From an uncultured Barnesiella sp. (GTDB taxonomy: Bacteria > Bacteroidota > Bacteroidia > Bacteroidales > Barnesiellaceae_A): DNA of 18,314 nucleotides. The stretch spans positions 1 to 18,314 of the forward strand of contig CAJGDT010000011.1 of the NCBI GenBank assembly GCA_904502265.1. The letters run 5' to 3'. Below are positions 15,082-18,314 of this stretch, in pieces. The translations under genes were made by a program, and so were the position numbers. Numbering within the stretch: the stretch's first letter is position 1; each line of letters starts with the position of its first letter. The notes under the pieces were generated by a model that worked only from the letters and a program-made list of their open reading frames with translations, did not search any database and was not told the DNA's origin.

Positions 15082-15109
15082 ATTGATAATTGATCTATTG
15101 ATATAATTG
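15082..15109. repeat. Three ATTGAT direct repeats in the prsW/tdk divergent region
   Basis: ATTGAT occurs at 15082-15087, 15089-15094 and 15097-15102, with a partial ATTG at 15106-15109. Spacing is 7-8 bp, less than a helical turn. The run sits between the two divergent promoters. It could be a binding site, but AT-rich sequence produces such runs by chance. Confidence 0.3.
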
Positions 15110-15137
15110 TTTTTTTCGGAGATATAAAAAATTTATG

Positions 15138-15145
15138 TACTTTTA
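15138..15145 (+). promoter_or_regulatory. Possible -7 box for tdk
   Basis: TACTTTTA matches TAnnTTTG at seven of eight positions and lies about 70 bp before the tdk ATG. A T-rich stretch ending TTTC (15114-15117) is at the right distance for a weak -33 element. No better candidate is seen between 15068 and 15216. Confidence 0.35.
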
Positions 15146-15216
15146 CAGCAATTTTACAGTTACATAATCCTATCATACACCAAGGAAAAACAATAACATT
15201 AAACAACATAAATACT

Positions 15217-15804
15217 ATGTTTAACGAAGATAACTACGAAACCAGCCGTCGTGGATCAATAGAAGTAATATGTGGCTCGATGTTCTCGGGCAAGACCGAA
15301 GAGTTGATACGCCGATTGAAACGCGCCAAAATTGCGCGCCAGAAAGTTGAAATTTTCAAACCGGCTGTAGACAAACGCTACTCCGACGACGAAGTTGTAT
15401 CGCACGACAGCAATGCCATACACTCTACCCCCGTAGACAACTCACACAGCATACTACTCATGACACAAGACGTAGACGTTGTAGGTATTGATGAAGCACA
15501 ATTCTTCGACGAAGGATTGGTAGAGGTATGCACCGAACTATCCGACCGAGGCATACGCGTGATTGTAGCCGGACTCGACACCGACTACCGTCGCATACCA
15601 TTTGGCCCCATGCCTGCATTGCTATCATTAGCCGACGATGTAAGCAAGGTACACGCTATATGTGTTGAATGTGGACACACAGCCAACTACTCATACCGCC
15701 TTGTCGACAGCGACCGCCGCGTATTGTTGGGCGAAAAGAACGAATACCAACCCTTGTGTCGCAAATGCTATCTGCGTCGCATGAAGGAAAAGGGCGAGAT
15801 GTAA
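15217..15804 (+). CDS. tdk: Thymidine kinase (type II)
   Basis: Phosphorylates thymidine to dTMP with ATP in the pyrimidine salvage pathway. The protein has 195 residues, normal for the bacterial/human TK1-like type. The P-loop is GSMFSGKT at 20-27. The catalytic base is Glu93 in the Walker B-like VVGIDEAQFFDEG (88-100). GLDTDYRRIPFGPMP (119-133) matches the conserved strand and loop before the lasso. The structural zinc site has Cys149 and Cys152 (CVEC) with Cys181 and Cys184 (CRKC), and YSYRLV lies between. The ATG at 15217 gives the expected short N-terminal extension ahead of the P-loop. It diverges from the prsW-like gene and is followed after 54 bp by the AI-2E/PerM-family permease on the same strand, possibly in one transcript. 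Confidence 0.98.
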   Translation: MFNEDNYETSRRGSIEVICGSMFSGKTEELIRRLKRAKIARQKVEIFKPAVDKRYSDDEVVSHDSNAIHSTPVDNSHSILLMTQDVDVVGIDEAQFFDEGLVEVCTELSDRGIRVIVAGLDTDYRRIPFGPMPALLSLADDVSKVHAICVECGHTANYSYRLVDSDRRVLLGEKNEYQPLCRKCYLRRMKEKGEM

Positions 15805-15858
15805 CATCCGCCATCGCTCCATCGGCGAACTATAGACCTATTACAATGTTATAGACTC

Positions 15859-16986
15859 ATGAATACCGAGTTCAACAAACCGTTTACGTTCGACCGCGTT
15901 GTACGAATTGTTATAGCCATAGTCAGCGTTACGTTGATCCTACTCTTTATCAACAGCATCAAGAGCGTATTGTTGCCATTTTTGGTAGCATGGCTCATCG
16001 CATATTTAATGAACCCTCTTGTTGAGTGGAATCAACGCACGATGCGCCTCAAAAGCCGTATCCCGGCCATCTTTATCAGCTTTGCCGAGATAGCCATCAC
16101 ACTCACCCTCATCGGACTCATTGTCATTCCGATGATTATCAACGAAACGCGCCATCTATATGACTTGGTGAGCCTCTATGTACAATCGAGCCACAACATC
16201 CCATTTGTACCCGAGACTATACAAGATTTTGTACGACAATATATCACTACCGAACGCATAGGAGCACTACTTAGCACACAAGAGTGGATAAAACTCGGTC
16301 AAGATGCACTTGAGCAAATAGGCAAGATATTCATGACATCCATACACGGACTAGCCACCATTGTAAGTTGGGCCATCGTGCTATTATACATATTCTTCAT
16401 ATTGCAAGATTACGAAGCAGTCATCAACCTCTTCGCCCGCCTCATTCCCCATCAATATCGTCCCATTACCACAAAGATAGGACAAGATGTCAAGGAAAGT
16501 ATGAACCGTTACTTCCGCGGACAGGCACTCATTGCCGCCCTCAACGGATTGCTACACTGCATAGGATTTCTCATCATAGGACTACCCATGGCCATACCTA
16601 TGGGAATACTCGTGGGCATACTCAACCTCATACCCTACATGCAAGTTTTAAGCTACATTCCTGCACTATTCCTCTGCATTATAGGTGCTGCTGACGGTGG
16701 TAGCAGTTTCTGGGTATTGGGCGGACTAACTATCGCCGTGTTCATCATAGCACAAATCATACAAGAAGCCGTGCTCACCCCTCGCATCATGGGCAATGCC
16801 ACAGGACTCAATCCAGCAATAATACTACTCTCACTATCAATCTGGGGCTCATTACTCGGATTTGTAGGTCTCATCATAGCACTCCCTCTCACATCATTGC
16901 TACTCGCCTACTACCAACGATATATAATAGGTGAAAAAAGTGACGAAAATACAAAACTCACAACAACCACAGAAACAGACGATTAG
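15859..16986 (+). CDS. AI-2E/PerM-family permease
   Basis: An inner-membrane protein of 375 residues in the AI-2E transporter (PerM, formerly UPF0118/DUF20) family. Members include TqsA, which exports autoinducer-2, and several Na+/H+ antiporters, so the substrate cannot be read from the sequence. Hydrophobic segments lie near 15-32, 36-52, 68-93, 158-181, 223-242, 245-277, 286-305 and 320-350. Family signatures present are FLVAWLIAYLMNPLVEW (41-57), YFRGQALIAALNG (218-230), GILVGILNLIPYM (249-261), and the late LTPRIMG-NATGLNPA region (306-320). The region between about 95 and 155 is an amphipathic cytoplasmic or periplasmic insert typical of the family. The C-terminal 20 residues are hydrophilic. 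It follows tdk by 54 bp and ends just before the tRNA-Lys promoter. No terminator is visible after it. Confidence 0.92.
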   Translation: MNTEFNKPFTFDRVVRIVIAIVSVTLILLFINSIKSVLLPFLVAWLIAYLMNPLVEWNQRTMRLKSRIPAIFISFAEIAITLTLIGLIVIPMIINETRHLYDLVSLYVQSSHNIPFVPETIQDFVRQYITTERIGALLSTQEWIKLGQDALEQIGKIFMTSIHGLATIVSWAIVLLYIFFILQDYEAVINLFARLIPHQYRPITTKIGQDVKESMNRYFRGQALIAALNGLLHCIGFLIIGLPMAIPMGILVGILNLIPYMQVLSYIPALFLCIIGAADGGSSFWVLGGLTIAVFIIAQIIQEAVLTPRIMGNATGLNPAIILLSLSIWGSLLGFVGLIIALPLTSLLLAYYQRYIIGEKSDENTKLTTTTETDD

Positions 16987-17027
16987 TAAATATTTAACAT
17001 TTGTTAGCAAAAATATTATCAAATATA

Positions 17028-17059
17028 TTTGGCAGATATAAATAAAACCCATACCTTTG
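17028..17059 (+). promoter_or_regulatory. Promoter of tRNA-Lys
   Basis: TTTG (17028-17031) and TACCTTTG (17052-17059) match both Bacteroides promoter elements, separated by 20 bp. Transcription should start near 17066, about 23 nt before the tRNA. This is the best promoter in the window. Confidence 0.8.
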
Positions 17060-17088
17060 CATCGCTTTTAAGGAAAAGCACTAATGAT

Positions 17089-17161
17089 GATTCGCTAGCT
17101 CAGCTGGTAGAGCACAACACTTTTAATGTTGGGGTCCTGGGTTCGAGCCCCAGGCGGATCA
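17089..17161 (+). tRNA. tRNA-Lys (anticodon UUU)
   Basis: A complete cloverleaf can be drawn by hand. The acceptor stem pairs GATTCGC (17089-17095) with GCGGATC (17154-17160), including one T-G pair. The D-arm is 17098-17113. The anticodon stem pairs CAACA with TGTTG around the loop CTTTTAA, with anticodon TTT at 17122-17124. The T-arm is CTGGG-TTCGAGC-CCCAG (17137-17153). Position 17161 is the discriminator A, and CCA is not encoded. It reads AAA/AAG lysine codons. A strong promoter precedes it and a terminator follows 6 bp after the end. Confidence 0.97.
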
Positions 17162-17167
17162 CAGAAG

Positions 17168-17193
17168 AAGCCACTCAATTGAGTGGCTTTTTT
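17168..17193 (+). terminator. Terminator of tRNA-Lys
   Basis: A perfect 22-bp palindrome, AAGCCACTCAA/TTGAGTGGCTT (17168-17189), is followed by a run of Ts to 17193. It gives a GC-rich hairpin plus U-tract, a clear intrinsic terminator. The core is nearly identical to that of the palindrome at 18045-18086. Confidence 0.9.
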
Positions 17194-17255
17194 CGTATAT
17201 ACGCCCTCCTCACTCTTAAAATCCAACTTTTTCACATTTCCTACAAACAATACAC

Positions 17256-17283
17256 TTCGTTTGAACGAAAATCTTTATATTTG
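17256..17283 (+). promoter_or_regulatory. Probable promoter of the FGE-fold gene, with a dyad
   Basis: TATATTTG (17276-17283) is a perfect -7 box, 38 bp before the ATG at 17322. Just upstream TTCGTT-TG-AACGAA (17256-17269) is a perfect 6-bp-arm dyad lying where a -33 element and spacer would be. It may be an operator. No TTTG is present at the usual spacing. Confidence 0.55.
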
Positions 17284-17321
17284 CCATAAAGAGCTAATGT
17301 ATACCATAAAATCACTTTGAT

Positions 17322-18044
17322 ATGAACGAAGATGTATTAATAAGCGATGAGCAACAAAGATGGCGCGATCTTATACCCATGATTGAGGTTGAGGGTGGTA
17401 CATTCAACATGGGCAATCCCGAGCCACACGATGAGGCGAGTATGCAGGAGGTTCCTGTACACCAAGTTACTCTCTCGTCTTACAAGATAGGCAAGTTCCC
17501 TATCACTCAGGCGCAATGGAGGGCTGTAATGGGTAAAAATCCCTCTTACTACCAAGAAATATCCGACGACTATCCTGTTGAAAACATTTCGTGGCAAGAT
17601 GCTATACTTTTCTGTAAGGAGTATTCCAAACTTACGGGTATTGAATATCGCTTACCTACCGAGGCCGAATGGGAGTTTGCTGCTCGTGGTGGCAACAAGT
17701 CGTGCGGCTACTTGTATAGTGGTAGCAACAACGTCGAGGAGGTTGCTTGTTTTGGCTCAAACAGCCATGGAAAAACAGCACCTGTGGGTGAGAAGAAGCC
17801 CAATGAGTTGGGTATATACGACATGAGTGGCAATGTACAAGAATGGTGTAGCGACTTTTGGCAAGCCGACTATTCTCCCGAACATCAAACCAACCCTCAA
17901 GGGCCTAAAAAAGGGACAAAGCGTGTGCTACGCGGTGGCAACTGGGCCTTTAACGACACATCGTGCCGGGTGTATCGTCGACACGCTGAGAACCCAGCTA
18001 AACAAAGTCGCTATAATGGCATGCGCATTGTTACTACAAAATAG
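17322..18044 (+). CDS. FGE/SUMF1-fold protein, not a canonical formylglycine-generating enzyme
   Basis: A 240-residue protein of the formylglycine-generating enzyme (FGE, sulfatase-modifying factor) superfamily. The domain fills almost the whole protein: IEVEGGTFNMG (21-31), YKIGKFPITQAQWRAVMG (54-71), PVENISWQDAILFC (85-98), YRLPTEAEWEFAARGG (109-124), YDMSGNVQEWCSDFW (166-180) and RVLRGGNWAF (201-210). True FGEs use a Cys pair in GGSYxCHxSYC. Here the first is Phe210 and only the second, Cys215, remains, so sulfatase maturation is unlikely. The fold also occurs in ergothioneine-type sulfoxide synthases, iron(II) oxidases and non-catalytic ligand-binding proteins. There is no signal peptide, so it should be cytosolic. 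It stands alone between two similar hairpins, with no sulfatase nearby. By hand count 33 of its first 60 codons end in G or T, against 21 in tdk and 27 in the permease. Confidence 0.9.
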   Translation: MNEDVLISDEQQRWRDLIPMIEVEGGTFNMGNPEPHDEASMQEVPVHQVTLSSYKIGKFPITQAQWRAVMGKNPSYYQEISDDYPVENISWQDAILFCKEYSKLTGIEYRLPTEAEWEFAARGGNKSCGYLYSGSNNVEEVACFGSNSHGKTAPVGEKKPNELGIYDMSGNVQEWCSDFWQADYSPEHQTNPQGPKKGTKRVLRGGNWAFNDTSCRVYRRHAENPAKQSRYNGMRIVTTK

Positions 18045-18086
18045 TTTACGAAATAAGCCACTCGATCGAGTGGCTTATTTCGTAAA
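18045..18086. terminator. Perfect 42-bp palindrome, likely bidirectional terminator
   Basis: Starting directly after the TAG stop, 18045-18086 is a perfect palindrome. Each 21-base arm begins TTTACGAAATAAGCC in its own strand, and the centre is CTCGATCGAG. The inner 22 bp (18055-18076) equal the tRNA-Lys terminator core except for GATC in place of AATT. T-rich outer arms on both strands could end transcription from either side. Confidence 0.75.
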
Positions 18087-18314
18087 TACCATCCAATCTT
18101 CAGCCCTTAATAGCATAAATTTAACTAAGACCTCCATTCGATTTATAGTTGTTACAACTGCTATAACTATAAAGCCAATAAAGAACCGGGCGCGGTAACA
18201 TACTTTTTTTGAGAAAATGCCACGCAACTCACAATTTTGCACAAACTATTATAATAGTTCACACACTTTGTTCAATACCACTTTGTAAGTCGACAAACAA
18301 TATTTTTGCAAAAT
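18087..18314 (+). promoter_or_regulatory. Gene-free region with small palindromes and an outward promoter
   Basis: No convincing gene is seen in these 228 bp. There is a nested inverted repeat, TATAGTT (18144-18150) with AACTATA (18165-18171), enclosing AGTTGT/ACAACT. A small hairpin ACCG-GGCG-CGGT (18185-18196) comes before a T-run at 18203-18209. A perfect 16-bp palindrome AACTATTA/TAATAGTT lies at 18244-18259. Finally TATTTTTG (18301-18308) is a perfect -7 box reading out of the right edge, so a + strand gene probably begins just beyond the window. Confidence 0.45.

Noticed and set aside
17827..18198. A plus-strand open frame running through the FGE gene end and the 42-bp palindrome
   Set aside because: It begins inside the FGE-fold gene in another frame and reads through a terminator. 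There are no domain features.
1..18314. CRISPR arrays, insertion sequences, phage or defence genes
   Set aside because: No regularly spaced repeats, transposase, integrase or recognised defence domains were found on either strand. Apart from the hairpin pair near tRNA-Lys, the gene content is housekeeping and envelope-related.

Overview
The window looks chromosomal and comes from a member of the Bacteroidetes, most likely the order Bacteroidales; the genus cannot be fixed from the sequence alone. The evidence is a lack of Shine-Dalgarno sites before starts, repeated -7 boxes of the Bacteroides type TAnnTTTG, a lipoprotein GH53 galactanase of the kind found in polysaccharide utilization loci, a MutL with the DQHRAHE variant, and a block of SurA/PpiC/OstA-like envelope genes. 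There are 14 protein genes (one cut by the left edge), one tRNA and no recognised mobile element, CRISPR array or rRNA.

Layout. (a) 1-1379, + strand: the tail of an unidentified gene, then a secreted GH53 endo-galactanase lipoprotein, probably the end of a galactan utilization locus. (b) 9195-1437, - strand: a tight five-gene run (gaps about 6-53 bp): double-parvulin foldase, SurA-like lipoprotein without a parvulin domain, canonical SurA-like chaperone, OstA/LptA-like protein, mutL. The first four act in the envelope (folding of outer-membrane proteins and transport of lipopolysaccharide), with mismatch-repair mutL at the end. (c) 10795-9320, - strand: guaB with its own promoter and an intrinsic terminator separating it from the foldase run. 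(d) 12926-10964, - strand: marR, a secreted alpha/beta hydrolase and ybaK, compactly arranged (11-bp gap, then an ATGA overlap) behind a promoter that carries a 7-4-7 inverted repeat. (e) 15011-13085, - strand: a PrsW-family membrane protease overlapping an exported CE1-like esterase by 23 bp. (f) 15217-16986, + strand, divergent from (e): thymidine kinase tdk and an AI-2E/PerM-family permease. (g) 17028-18314: tRNA-Lys(UUU) with a near-consensus promoter and a terminator, then a cytosolic FGE/SUMF1-fold gene, then a perfect 42-bp palindrome and a gene-free tail with a probable promoter leading out of the window.

Most of the window is ordinary core chromosome. The part that most deserves a second look is (g). 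The FGE-fold gene lies between two hairpins whose 22-bp palindromic cores differ at only two central bases. Its codon third positions are richer in G and T than those of the other + strand genes counted, and it lacks one of the two catalytic cysteines of true formylglycine-generating enzymes. This fits a cassette inserted or inverted next to tRNA-Lys. Other points of interest are the marR operator, the foldase trio with one PPIase-less lipoprotein, and the altered metal-site motifs in MutL. No clearly novel defence or mobile system was found.
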